A stretch of DNA of 64,000 nt, taken from contig NZ_KE384431.1 of NCBI RefSeq assembly GCF_000425665.1, forward strand, positions 247,848 through 311,847, read 5' to 3'. Numbering within the stretch: the first letter of the stretch is position 1; the number at the start of each line of letters is the position of its first letter. The stretch is from Gemella cuniculi DSM 15828 (lineage in GTDB: Bacteria > Bacillota > Bacilli > Staphylococcales > Gemellaceae). Below the pieces are notes generated by a model that saw nothing but the letters and a program-made list of their open reading frames with translations, did no database searches and was not told where the DNA came from. Position numbers and translations under genes: made by a program. This document shows, piece after piece, positions 19,515 to 28,790 of the stretch.

Positions 19515-20630
19515 TTACAATGCTTTTTCTACAGGTACAAATTCATATCCTAAGTCATCTGCAACTGCTTTGAAAGTTACTTTTCCATTAGCAACATTAA
19601 CCCCTGGTTCTAATTCTGGGAATTTTGCTACAGCTTCTTTAACGCCTAGATTAGCAATTACTTTTACATATTTAGCTGTTGCATTACATAGTGCATATGT
19701 TGCTGTTTCAGCTACTGCACCTGGAATATTTGCCACTGAATAGTGTAATACACCTTCTTCTACAAATATAGGATTGTCATGACTTGTTGGACGACCTTCA
19801 GTATATTCTGTAGTACCACCTTGGTCAATAGCTACGTCGACAATTACACCACCATCAGGCATATCTTTAATCATTTCTTTAGTAACAAGTTTTGGTGCTT
19901 TTGCCCCTGGTATTAAAACAGTACTTACTACTAAATCTGCAGTTTTAATAGCATTAGCTATATTTAATTTATTAGAATAAATTGTTTCTACTTTACCACC
20001 AAAGATATGTGATAATTCTGTCAAACGATCTAAGTTAACATCTAACATAGTTACGCGTGCACCCAATCCTGCTGCCGCAGTAGCAGCTGCAGTCCCTGCT
20101 ACACCTGCTCCAATAACTACAACATGACCTGGTTGAACACCTGGAACACCTTGTAATAATTTTCCTTTACCACCTTGTACTTTAGATAAAAATCTTGTTC
20201 CCTCTTGGATGGCCATTCTTCCAGCAATCTCACTCATTGGTCTTAATAACGGTAATCCGCGTCCCACTTTAACTGTTTCAAAGGCAATACCAATAGTACC
20301 TGCATCCACCATAGCTTTTGTTAACTCAGCATCTGCAGCTAAATGTAAGTATGTATAAACAATTAAACCTTTTCTAAAATATTTATATTCTGCTGGAATA
20401 GGTTCTTTAACTTTATAAATTAAATCTGATTTATTCCACACATCTTCTGCATTATCTAGTAACACAGCCCCTACTTTTGCATACTCCTCATCCGAAATAC
20501 CTGAAGCAACACCTGCCCCTTTTTCCACATAAACTGTATGCCCATCGTGAACTAATTCACCTACAACACCTGGTATTGCAGAAACTCTGCTTTCGTTATT
20601 TTTTATTTCTTTAGGTACTCCTATAATCAT
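19515..20630 (-). CDS. ald: Alanine dehydrogenase
   Basis: Ald interconverts L-alanine and pyruvate with NAD and ammonia. The 371-residue length is exact for the family. Visible are the N-terminal GVPKEIKNNESRVS, the catalytic lysine and histidine regions (YKVKEPIPAEY; YTYLHLAAD), and the NAD-binding VVVIGAGVAGTAAATAAAGLGARV (about 169-192 in part). The gene stands alone; a CcpA-like site lies about 56 nt upstream of its start, so glucose may repress it. Confidence 0.96.
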   Translation of the reverse strand: MIIGVPKEIKNNESRVSAIPGVVGELVHDGHTVYVEKGAGVASGISDEEYAKVGAVLLDNAEDVWNKSDLIYKVKEPIPAEYKYFRKGLIVYTYLHLAADAELTKAMVDAGTIGIAFETVKVGRGLPLLRPMSEIAGRMAIQEGTRFLSKVQGGKGKLLQGVPGVQPGHVVVIGAGVAGTAAATAAAGLGARVTMLDVNLDRLTELSHIFGGKVETIYSNKLNIANAIKTADLVVSTVLIPGAKAPKLVTKEMIKDMPDGGVIVDVAIDQGGTTEYTEGRPTSHDNPIFVEEGVLHYSVANIPGAVAETATYALCNATAKYVKVIANLGVKEAVAKFPELEPGVNVANGKVTFKAVADDLGYEFVPVEKAL

Positions 20631-20685
20631 TTTCCCTTACCTCCTTGTTATTTGTACTTATATGATAACATATAACACAACTTTG

Positions 20686-20700
20686 TGAAAGCGTTTTTTT
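20686..20700. promoter_or_regulatory. Possible CcpA (cre) site upstream of ald
   Basis: The sequence TGAAAGCGTTTTTT keeps the TGnAAnCG core of the catabolite-repression operator but lacks the final C. hprK, whose product controls CcpA co-repression, is also in the window. Confidence 0.4.
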
Positions 20701-21204
20701 CGTGAAATTTTTATTGAAAATATTTTCTTTTTATTTTAATATTTTGTTTTTTTAAAATACTTCTATTATAGGCTTTTTGACAGTAATCACATGAATTCAA
20801 AAGGGAAAAATATATTTTTTTTTAAAAGAAAAGAATACAGAAAAACAGTTTTTTTATTTCATAAATTGATTATATTTAATAATAAAAATCTTTATAATAT
20901 TTAAATAAAATAATTTTTTTTTATTAAAAAATATCAATTTATTTTTATAACAATATTAGTTTTTCATGATTTTATAAATTTTATTTTTCTAAAATACAAA
21001 TTTTTTTATTTTATATTATTTATTATTTCGCTGAAAAATAATTATTTACATTTTTTACTTTTTTGATATTTCATAACACAATGTATAAATATGTTTTATA
21101 ACTCAATATAATTATAAATTTATGCATTTTTTCTCTATTCTAATAAAATAATTCTTGATTGAGACTATTATTACTTGTTAATTTATAATCGTATTAACAA
21201 AAAA
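20701..21204. other. Very AT-rich intergenic stretch
   Basis: Roughly 500 bases of almost pure A/T, with long T-runs. No gene, RNA or repeat could be supported. A TTGACA at about 20777 has no matching -10. Confidence 0.5.
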
Positions 21205-21257
21205 ATAAGGAGTTCATCCTTTAAAATAAAAATTTTATTTTTGGACTAACTCCTTAT
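21205..21257 (-). terminator. Terminator after trxB
   Basis: ATAAGGAGTT pairs with AACTCCTTAT around a 33-nt AT-rich centre that can itself pair (AAAATAAAAATTTTATTTT). Immediately downstream of the trxB stop. Confidence 0.75.
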
Positions 21258-21259
21258 AT

Positions 21260-22183
21260 TTAATTTAAATTTTCTATATAACTATATGCACTTTGAGCAG
21301 CAATAGCTCCATCTGCTGCTGCTGTCACCACTTGTCTAATTTCTTTTTCTCTTACATCACCAGCAGCAAATATTCCAGGTATATTTGTTTCAAGTTTTTC
21401 ATTTGTTGGTATGTATCCTGTTTTATTTGTTATTCCTAATTCTGTAAAATCAGAAGTTTGTGGTAACATTCCAACATAAATAAATATACCGTCAGCTTCA
21501 AATGTGCTTTCCTCGTTGGTTTTTACATTTCTCAATATAATGGAAGAAATTTTTCTATCTCCTTTAATTTCCACTGGAATGGTATCCCAAATAAATTCAA
21601 TATTTCCTTTAGCAAATGCTCTAGTTTGTAAAATCTTTTGTGCACGTAATTCATTTCGTCTATGAACTACAGTTACCTTACTAACTAAATTTGATAAATA
21701 TAATGCTTCTTCTATTGCCGAATCTCCTCCACCAATAACCACTACTTCTTTATTTCTAAAAAATGCTCCATCACAAACTGCACAATAACTTACACCTTTT
21801 CCTGAAAATTCTTCTTCACCTGGAATATTCAGATTTCTATGCTCAGAGCCAGTTGCAATAATAATTGATTTTGTTACATATTCGTTGTTTCCTGCTGTAA
21901 TATATTTTAAATCATCTTTTACTTCTATTTTTGTTATGTTTCCAAAAGCAAATTCTGTTCCAAATTTTTTTGAATGCTCAAACATTTTCTCTGATAATTC
22001 TGGTCCAGTCACTTTCTCATATCCCGTATAATTTTCTATTTCTTCGGTAGCCAACATTTGCCCACCTGGATATTTTCTTTCTACCATTAATACTGATAAG
22101 TTTGCTCTTGATGCATAGATAGAAGCTGTCATTCCTGCTGGTCCCGCTCCTATAATAATTAAGTCATAAATTTTTTCTGACAT
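21260..22183 (-). CDS. trxB: Thioredoxin reductase
   Basis: TrxB reduces thioredoxin (trxA lies at 46 kb) with NADPH. The start is put at ATG-Ser-Glu-Lys, well spaced from GAGGGTG; a GTG 9 nt upstream is too close. The 307-residue protein has the FAD motif IIIGAGPAGMTASIYASR, the redox pair CAVCDG (about 135-138; CxxC), the NADPH motif VVIGGGDSAIEEALYL and the C-terminal FAAGDVREK. It follows lgt in the same direction, as in related genomes. Confidence 0.96.
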   Translation of the reverse strand: MSEKIYDLIIIGAGPAGMTASIYASRANLSVLMVERKYPGGQMLATEEIENYTGYEKVTGPELSEKMFEHSKKFGTEFAFGNITKIEVKDDLKYITAGNNEYVTKSIIIATGSEHRNLNIPGEEEFSGKGVSYCAVCDGAFFRNKEVVVIGGGDSAIEEALYLSNLVSKVTVVHRRNELRAQKILQTRAFAKGNIEFIWDTIPVEIKGDRKISSIILRNVKTNEESTFEADGIFIYVGMLPQTSDFTELGITNKTGYIPTNEKLETNIPGIFAAGDVREKEIRQVVTAAADGAIAAQSAYSYIENLN

Positions 22184-22205
22184 ATTATTCACCCTCTTTT
22201 GTTAA

Positions 22206-23009
22206 TTATGATTCTTTATACAAAATTTTCTTATTACGGTATTTCGTATTAAGCACTACTAAGTATATCAAACTTCCTATAACAAATACCAGTGAAAGAA
22301 CTTGCGAAACTCTCATTCCTCCTAAATAAAGTGAATCAGTTCTCATTCCCTCTACTATGAAACGTTCAATACCATATAAAATTAAATACATTGCAAACAC
22401 TTCACTTTGTGCAAGTTTATTTCTTAGAAGTAACAACACTATTAAAGCCACTATACACCATAAACTTTCATATAAAAAAGTTGGTTGTCGATATGCTCCA
22501 TCAATATACATATTTTCAATTATAAAGTTAGGGATAAATCTCTTTTCTAAAAATTCTTTACTGACTACTTCTCCATATGCTTCATGGTTGAAAAAATTTC
22601 CCCAACGCCCTATAATTTGACCAACTAAAAGACTAGGAGCAATAATATCAAGTAATTTTATAACTTTTATATTTCTTTTTTTAGCAAAGAAATATAAAAC
22701 TATAAAGCCGCCAATAAGTCCACCATAAATAGCGATTCCTCCATCCCAAATTGCTATAATCTCATTTTTATGTATTGAATAGTAATCCCATCTAAACATT
22801 ACATAATATGCCCTAGCAAAAATAAATGCAACTGGTAACGCCATTAATAATAAATCTATCATGGTATCTTTTTTTAATCCTCTTTTAGTTGCTTCTTTAT
22901 CAGCCATTAAATATGCAACTAAAACTGTCGTTGCAATAATTATTCCATACCAATAAATAGGTTTAGAGAATAAATGAACTGCAATTGGATTTATGTAATT
23001 AAAATTCAT
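22206..23009 (-). CDS. lgt: Prolipoprotein diacylglyceryl transferase
   Basis: Lgt attaches diacylglycerol to the cysteine of lipoprotein precursors, such as the phnD product here. The start is the ATG one base after the hprK stop, with AAGGTG upstream; a GTG 9 nt earlier lies inside the ribosome site. About 267 residues, seven membrane helices, and the Lgt signature GRWGNFFNHEAYG, followed by QPTFLYESLW and ERFIVEGMRTDSLYLGGMRVSQ in part. Translationally coupled to hprK. Confidence 0.95.
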   Translation of the reverse strand: MNFNYINPIAVHLFSKPIYWYGIIIATTVLVAYLMADKEATKRGLKKDTMIDLLLMALPVAFIFARAYYVMFRWDYYSIHKNEIIAIWDGGIAIYGGLIGGFIVLYFFAKKRNIKVIKLLDIIAPSLLVGQIIGRWGNFFNHEAYGEVVSKEFLEKRFIPNFIIENMYIDGAYRQPTFLYESLWCIVALIVLLLLRNKLAQSEVFAMYLILYGIERFIVEGMRTDSLYLGGMRVSQVLSLVFVIGSLIYLVVLNTKYRNKKILYKES

Positions 23010-23010
23010 A

Positions 23011-23958
23011 TTACTCACCTTCTTTATTTTTTAAATTATTCTTTTTAATTTCAGCAGCAAGTCGTTCAGTGAATTCTTCAGCAGTATTTGTTCCCATTTT
23101 ATTTAACCTATAGTTCATAGCTGCTGATTCAATAATAATTGCTACATTACGTCCAGGTCTTACCGGAATAGTCTTTTTCTCAATTTTTGAATTTAATATT
23201 TCTTTATATTCATTTCCTAATCCTATTCTGTCATATTGCTTAGATTCATTCCAAGTTTCCAAATGGACATTTAGTTGCATTCTTTTATCACTTCTTACGG
23301 CTCCTGTTCCAAATAATGTCATGACATTTATAATTCCAAGTCCACGTATTTCTAACAAATGCTTTATGAGTGGTGATTCACAACTTCCTAACAAATAATT
23401 TTTTTCAAGTTCTTTTATATCAACCCTGTCATCCGCTACAAGACGATGACCTCTTTTAATAAGTTCAAGTGCGATTTCACTTTTACCTATTCCGCTTTCT
23501 CCAGTTATAAGTACCCCTATCCCGTAGACTTCTATAAATACACCATGAACTGATGTTGAAGGAGCAAACACTTTTTGCAAATAATTGGTTATACTTCCCA
23601 TAATTTTTGTGGTTTCTACTTTACTGCGAAGAACCGGAGTATCATATCTATTTGATGCTTCTATTAATTCAATAGGAACTTCTAAATCTCTTGAAACAAT
23701 TATGCATGGTGTAATTCGTGTACATAACATACGCATTCTTGATCTTTTTTCAATATTTGGTACCAATTTAAAAAAAGAAAGTTCACTAGTTCCTAAAATT
23801 TGTACTCTTTGTGGAGAATAATAAGAGAAATAACCTGCAAGTTGTAATGCTGGTCTTGATAATTCATCTGTCGTAATTTCACGATCTAAACCTTTTTCTC
23901 CACTAATTATTTCCAAATTTAATTTTTCTACAAGAGATCTCGTTGTAATTTTCTCCAT
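23011..23958 (-). CDS. hprK: HPr kinase/phosphorylase
   Basis: HprK phosphorylates Ser46 of HPr, which then acts as CcpA co-repressor. Of 315 residues, the C-terminal half has the P-loop [19 protein letters not shown] (about 155-173) and the HprK signature [10 protein letters not shown]; the histidine of VHGVF and the DDRVDI aspartates form the active site. Operon with lgt, and a YvlD-like gene 15 nt upstream, the arrangement seen in Bacillus. Confidence 0.96.
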   Translation of the reverse strand: MEKITTRSLVEKLNLEIISGEKGLDREITTDELSRPALQLAGYFSYYSPQRVQILGTSELSFFKLVPNIEKRSRMRMLCTRITPCIIVSRDLEVPIELIEASNRYDTPVLRSKVETTKIMGSITNYLQKVFAPSTSVHGVFIEVYGIGVLITGESGIGKSEIALELIKRGHRLVADDRVDIKELEKNYLLGSCESPLIKHLLEIRGLGIINVMTLFGTGAVRSDKRMQLNVHLETWNESKQYDRIGLGNEYKEILNSKIEKKTIPVRPGRNVAIIIESAAMNYRLNKMGTNTAEEFTERLAAEIKKNNLKNKEGE

Positions 23959-23972
23959 AAAATATCTCCTAA

Positions 23973-24359
23973 CTAAAATCTTTTAATAATTATTTTTCTG
24001 TCATTACTATTTAACAATGCATTAAATAATGAAATAAAAATTGCTAAGAAAAATGCAGCTCCAAAAGAAGCCACCTCGAACCTTGGTGCCAATAGATACG
24101 AAACCAAAGCTATTAAAAAAGCATTTATTATGACAATAAAAATACCAAAAGTCATAACTATAGGTATAATACTTACTAACATGAGCAGTGGTCGTATAAA
24201 CATATAAAATAATGTAATTAAAAGTGCACCATAAAATCCATAAATGGTTTTTTCTATTCTCAGGCTATTACTAAATAATCCTGAAAATGCGAGAACTATC
24301 AAAGAATTTATAATTACACTTTTTATAAAATTCCATATTATTGATTTTCTTTTTTCCAT
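23973..24359 (-). CDS. Phage-holin-family membrane protein, YvlD type
   Basis: This 128-residue protein has four hydrophobic helices with a [19 protein letters not shown] core, matching the PF04020 group (mycobacterial-type holin, YvlD). Despite the family name it is a chromosomal gene that sits upstream of hprK in many Firmicutes. Function is not established. Likely cotranscribed with hprK-lgt. Confidence 0.75.
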   Translation of the reverse strand: MEKRKSIIWNFIKSVIINSLIVLAFSGLFSNSLRIEKTIYGFYGALLITLFYMFIRPLLMLVSIIPIVMTFGIFIVIINAFLIALVSYLLAPRFEVASFGAAFFLAIFISLFNALLNSNDRKIIIKRF

Positions 24360-24450
24360 ATATATTCCTCGTTGTAATAAATTTTTAATATTATAATAAA
24401 AGTATTAAAGCTAAGATTTTCATTATCTAATTTTAATCTTATATATAAAT

Positions 24451-24481
24451 TAGAAAGTGAGATACTTAGTCCCACTTTCTA
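24451..24481 (-). terminator. Terminator after ppaC
   Basis: TAGAAAGTGAG pairs with CCCACTTTCTA, about 44 nt past the ppaC stop on the minus strand. Confidence 0.75.
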
Positions 24482-24524
24482 CTCTATAATTATTTTATTA
24501 TTACTACCTAAGCTAAAGTTAAAA

Positions 24525-25451
24525 CTACTTAGCAAATTCTTCTGTAATTTGAGGAACTACTTGTTTTTTTCTTGAAACAACACCTTCCAATAACATAAAG
24601 TCATTGGCTAATGTTTTTCCAAAAGCATTCGCTACTTTGTCTTTTTTCCCACCTAATACTAAAACTTCTGAATTAGAAGTTAAAATATTTGTAATAACAA
24701 AAACAAAAGCTGATAATGATTTTGAAGAAATTTCAGTATTAATTGCTTTTTCTAATTCTTCTTTACGTTCTACTACTTCTTTTTCATCGACAGTATTAAT
24801 TTGAGCAACAATAAGTTTATCTTCACCTAAAATAAACTCTTTAGCATCTAATGAGATTAAATCTTCAGCCTTCTTATCCTTAGTAGAGGCCCCTGCTTTT
24901 AGCATAGCTAATCCATATTCTTCAAGATTTACTTCTGCTATTTCTGCTAATTCATTAGCTGCAACTTTATCTTGTAAAGTGCAGGTTGGTGATTTAAATA
25001 ATAATGAATCTGAAATAATGGCAGAAAGCATAAGCCCTGCTATTTGTTTATCAATATGCACACTTTGCTCTTCATAAATTTTTTTCAAAATAGTAGCTGT
25101 ACACCCTAAAGGTTCTGCACGATAATACAAAGGACCTGCCGTTTCAAAGTTCGCTATACGATGATGATCTATTACCTCTCGAATAATGGCTTTTTCAATA
25201 CCATTTGCTGATTGTTGGAATTCATTATGATCAACTAAGATCACATTCTGTCCTTCGTTAACTTCATTAATTAAACGTGGTTCTCTTACATCAAAATATT
25301 TCAGGGCATATTTCGTCTCATCATTCAATTCACCTAGACGTACCGCTTCAGTATCCATTCCTTGCATTCTTTTTAAATTATTATAAATAACAGCAGAACA
25401 TATAGAATCCGTATCTGGATTTTTATGCCCCAAAATTAAAATATTAGTCAT
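24525..25451 (-). CDS. ppaC: Manganese-dependent inorganic pyrophosphatase
   Basis: The enzyme splits pyrophosphate to phosphate with Mn. The start is the ATG of MTNILILGHKNPDTDS (GTGAGGAG upstream); an in-frame GTG 15 nt earlier forms part of the ribosome site. The 308-residue DHH-family protein has GHKNPDTDSICSA, LVDHNE, the DHH motif in EVIDHHRIANFE and the C-terminal SRKKQVVPQI. Length and motifs are standard for family II enzymes. Confidence 0.96.
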   Translation of the reverse strand: MTNILILGHKNPDTDSICSAVIYNNLKRMQGMDTEAVRLGELNDETKYALKYFDVREPRLINEVNEGQNVILVDHNEFQQSANGIEKAIIREVIDHHRIANFETAGPLYYRAEPLGCTATILKKIYEEQSVHIDKQIAGLMLSAIISDSLLFKSPTCTLQDKVAANELAEIAEVNLEEYGLAMLKAGASTKDKKAEDLISLDAKEFILGEDKLIVAQINTVDEKEVVERKEELEKAINTEISSKSLSAFVFVITNILTSNSEVLVLGGKKDKVANAFGKTLANDFMLLEGVVSRKKQVVPQITEEFAK

Positions 25452-25599
25452 TTTTAAACTCCTCACTTATTCATATACTTAATATATATTTTACCTTTTT
25501 TTTTACTTTTTTTCAAAGTTTTTCTTAATTTTTTATTTCAAAGTTATCCTTAATTAGTTTTACTTCTTTATCTATAATCGCCACATTTACAAATATTGA

Positions 25600-26088
25600 T
25601 TATAAACTTTTTTTCGCTAATGATAAATCTACATGACAATACCCTGTAGGATTTTTTTCTAAATATTTTTGATGATACTCTTCTGCATCAATATAATTAG
25701 CTACTTTTTCAACTTCAACAGCAATTTTTTTAGTAAAATTTTTCTGAAGCTCATCTATAAATTTCACTACCTCTTCTTTTGTTTCTTCGTCAACATAATA
25801 AATGCCCGTTCTATATTGTCGTCCAATATCTGCACCTTGTTTATTAACACTAACTGGGTCTATGATTCTGAAATAATGACGAAGAACATCATTTAATGGT
25901 AACACATCAGCATCATATTTTAAGTAAATTACCTCAGCGTGATCTGTTGATTTAATTTTTGTATAATCTGTTTCTTTAGTTTCTCCGTTACTATATCCTG
26001 CTCTAGTTTTAATCACTCCTGGAAGTTGAGAAAAATATCCCTCAACTCCCCAAAAGCATCCTCCAGCTAAATAAATTTCTTTTTTCAT
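25600..26088 (-). CDS. msrA: Peptide methionine sulfoxide reductase A
   Basis: MsrA repairs methionine-S-sulfoxide in proteins. The catalytic GGCFWGVEGYF lies at the N-terminus (cysteine about 11), with VGYSNG-like RAGYSNGETKETDY and EEYHQKYLEKNPTGYCH near the C-terminus. The start is the ATG of MKKEIYL, spaced 9 nt from AAAGGAG. 162 residues, MsrA alone without a fused MsrB. Confidence 0.95.
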   Translation of the reverse strand: MKKEIYLAGGCFWGVEGYFSQLPGVIKTRAGYSNGETKETDYTKIKSTDHAEVIYLKYDADVLPLNDVLRHYFRIIDPVSVNKQGADIGRQYRTGIYYVDEETKEEVVKFIDELQKNFTKKIAVEVEKVANYIDAEEYHQKYLEKNPTGYCHVDLSLAKKSL

Positions 26089-26359
26089 ATTCAAAAACTC
26101 CTTTCAAAATTAAAAATTTTCAATTTAATAACAATCTATAAAATAAAATTCAATAAAATAACAAATTTATAAATAGTTGGTGGCGTATCAATAACTATAA
26201 ATATTTCACAAATTTTTAACAGTTATTTTAATATATTTTATCTATATCATTATACTATAAATTATGTGCTTTTAACATAATAACATCCTAAAATTTATAT
26301 TTTGTGTTTATTAAAAAATAAAGTTTGCTCAATTCTACAAATAAAAATTTCAACAATAA

Positions 26360-26392
26360 AAATCTCAAAAGTAAAAATTACTCTTGAGATTT
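26360..26392 (-). terminator. Terminator after the YihY gene
   Basis: AAATCTCAAAAGTAA pairs with TTACTCTTGAGATTT (one mismatch); the stem includes the stop codon of the gene. Confidence 0.7.
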
Positions 26393-27308
26393 AAAATAAA
26401 CTATTTTCCTCTTTTGTATGGGTTTCTTCAAAAACTCTATGCTCAACTTTATAATTATGAAAAATTGCATTTATCTCAGCACCTAAAATCAAAATATATC
26501 CTGTAATATATAACCAAATAATAAACGCCATTAATGCACCAATAGTTCCATAAGTTTTTATATAACTGGAAAAATGATCAATATAATATCCAAAAAGTCT
26601 ACTTACTAAAGTCCAAGATATTGTAGAAAACAGTGCCCCTGGAAATAAACTTATAGATTTTACTCTAACATTTGGTCCTAGTATATACAAAAACACAAAT
26701 ACTATAAAAGTAAATAACATAGGAAAACTGTAAGTTAAATATGACCATAGGTTTGAAAATCCTTCATCAAAATTTAATTTATGAAATAGTAGGTAAGTTA
26801 GCTGCTTTCCAAAAACTACAAGTGCCAACACTAAAAACATTCCTACTAAAAATAAAATAGTAAATAAAATACTTATCAGTTTAGTAACTATCCAAATTCT
26901 TCCATCACGAACTCTAAAAGCATTATTAAAAGCGATTATAATCCCATAAATTCCATTAGAAGCAGACCATAATGTAAATACAATACCCACGGTAATAATA
27001 GTATTACTTTTATTATTTAGCACTTCACTAATCATATTAAATAAATAATCACCTAAATCTCCCGGTGCAAAAGTTTGAATTTTATTTAATAAAAATTGTT
27101 GATCGATTCTAAAATATGGAGTTAATGCTAATGCTACTATTAACATCGGAAAAAGAGATAGAATAAAATAATAGCTAAGGTTAGATGACAGAATCGAAAT
27201 TTCATCATACATAATCCTATAATACATCTCTTTACAAAATTTTTTAAAAGTTAACTTCCCCTTAGGTTCTTCTTCATAAAACGAATAATTTTTTTCTGGA
27301 ATAAACAT
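26391..27308 (-). CDS. YihY/BrkB-family inner membrane protein
   Basis: The 305-residue protein has about six helices with the family signatures ILSSNLSYYFILSLFPMLI, WSASNGIYGIIIAFNNAFRVRDGR (in part) and GTIGALMAFIIWLYITGYILILGAEINA (in part). Once called RNase BN, the family is not a nuclease; proposed roles are in envelope biogenesis or transport and remain unsettled. It starts 3 nt after a small membrane protein gene. Confidence 0.88.
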   Translation of the reverse strand: MFIPEKNYSFYEEEPKGKLTFKKFCKEMYYRIMYDEISILSSNLSYYFILSLFPMLIVALALTPYFRIDQQFLLNKIQTFAPGDLGDYLFNMISEVLNNKSNTIITVGIVFTLWSASNGIYGIIIAFNNAFRVRDGRIWIVTKLISILFTILFLVGMFLVLALVVFGKQLTYLLFHKLNFDEGFSNLWSYLTYSFPMLFTFIVFVFLYILGPNVRVKSISLFPGALFSTISWTLVSRLFGYYIDHFSSYIKTYGTIGALMAFIIWLYITGYILILGAEINAIFHNYKVEHRVFEETHTKEENSLF

Positions 27309-27311
27309 AAC

Positions 27312-27569
27312 TTAGAAAATAAATTTTGCTACAGTTTTGGCAGCTTTATAGTAGATAGGTATTGAAGAAAGAGAAAGTAATTTTGAATTATTCTTTTTAT
27401 AATTTTCTTTATTAATTATGACATAGTCTTTGTCTTCTAAATATTCTTTGTACTTATTAATTTTTTCTAATTCTTCTGCAGTAAATTTTTCTTTTTTTGA
27501 TAAAGCCCTTGATACTACAGCAGCACAAGCACCTGCAGCGGCTAAAGTTAATAAAGTATTTTTGTTCAT
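27312..27569 (-). CDS. Small membrane-anchored protein, unknown
   Basis: The 85-residue product has an alanine-rich hydrophobic N-terminus (TLLTLAAAGACAAVVSRAL), a charged middle (KEKFTAEELEKINKYKEYLEDKD) and a lysine-rich C-terminus. I do not recognise it. The ATG has AAAGGAG. It ends 3 nt before the YihY gene, so the two are made together. Confidence 0.7.
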   Translation of the reverse strand: MNKNTLLTLAAAGACAAVVSRALSKKEKFTAEELEKINKYKEYLEDKDYVIINKENYKKNNSKLLSLSSIPIYYKAAKTVAKFIF

Positions 27570-27803
27570 TTATATCTCCTTTATTTCACTGATGATTATG
27601 TAAAATATTTATTATTATATTTTAACAGCATAATAACATTTTAAACCATTTACTTAAACAAAGCAACAATTATCTTAAAAGAATTAATCTTATTGTAAAG
27701 ATTTATTCTACAATTAGCACTAGACTACATAGTCACTAATTTATTATTTTTATTATTTTTTCTTTTAATAACAGCAAGCATAGTTATTAAAAAATAACTA
27801 GTT

Positions 27804-28736
27804 TTAAAAAACTTTAAATAAATTTTTTAATAAACATTTTTCTAGATTCTCACCTATTATTACTACTCTTTCATCAGACATTTTTTCACAACCAGTTATT
27901 GCATAATTTTTTCCTACAAGATCAAATTTAAAATAATTATTTTCTATTGAAAAATATCCTTTTGCTCTTTCTATATTCCCAAATTTTCCAGACGTTAAAA
28001 GTAGCAAAATATAAAATAGTACATCTACTGATTCTATATTTATATTATCGAAACTAATTTGTTCTAACTTTCTCTTCTTATTATTTTCAACTTTGAAATT
28101 TAATTTTATCTTTTTATCTTCTTTATGCAATGATGTTTTTACATCTAAAATATTTTGCCAATTTTTTTCCGACCACCTACTATAATGAGTAAGCGGAAAC
28201 TGTGTGCTTTCCTTTATATTTAGCTCTTTTTTTAATTCTAAAAAATCATTTTCACACATATTTTCTGATTTACTTACAACTATCAAACCACTGTAATTTA
28301 ATTGATCTTCTAAATATAATTTAAAATTTTCTAAACTATTTTTATAATTATGGGCATCTATTATAACTATAGGAAGTCCTAATTCTATCCTTTCATAACT
28401 TATTTTATTCAATTTTTTAATTATATTACTAGTCATTGCAATACCACTTGGTTCTATTATTAAATAATCTGGATTCAATGTATTAGCTATAGTCAAAACA
28501 GAATGCGTTAAATCTAAATTTACAGAACAACAAATACACCCTTGCGTTAGTTCCCATATCTTTACCTCATTAGCAATGTCGTCTTTTAAATTTTTTCTTA
28601 AGTACTCACCATCTAAATTTAACTCTCCAAATTCATTTTCTAATATAACAAATTTTTCTTTTGTATTTTCGGATAAACTCTTTACAAAGCTAGTTTTTCC
28701 AGCACCTAAAAATCCCGATATTAAAATTATCTTCAC
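27804..28736 (-). CDS. COG0523 (CobW/ZNG1-type) GTPase
   Basis: This 310-residue metallochaperone-family GTPase starts at a GTG. It has the P-loop SGFLGAGKTSFVK (about 6-18), the signature GCICCSVN (CxCC, about 66) that binds zinc or another metal, and EPSGIA. The usual histidine-rich stretch is missing. Members deliver metal to client enzymes, often under zinc limitation. The zinc alcohol dehydrogenase gene lies just upstream on the same strand but behind a terminator, so a link is only suggestive. Confidence 0.85.
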   Translation of the reverse strand: MKIILISGFLGAGKTSFVKSLSENTKEKFVILENEFGELNLDGEYLRKNLKDDIANEVKIWELTQGCICCSVNLDLTHSVLTIANTLNPDYLIIEPSGIAMTSNIIKKLNKISYERIELGLPIVIIDAHNYKNSLENFKLYLEDQLNYSGLIVVSKSENMCENDFLELKKELNIKESTQFPLTHYSRWSEKNWQNILDVKTSLHKEDKKIKLNFKVENNKKRKLEQISFDNINIESVDVLFYILLLLTSGKFGNIERAKGYFSIENNYFKFDLVGKNYAITGCEKMSDERVVIIGENLEKCLLKNLFKVF

Positions 28737-28757
28737 CTAACACACCACCTATAAAAA

Positions 28758-28782
28758 ACGGAAAAGCATCCAGCTTCTCCGT
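28758..28782 (-). terminator. Terminator after the alcohol dehydrogenase gene
   Basis: ACGGAAAAGC pairs with GCTTCTCCGT around a 5-nt loop, 9 nt past the stop, with T-rich sequence after it on the minus strand. Confidence 0.85.
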
Positions 28783-28790
28783 CATTAATA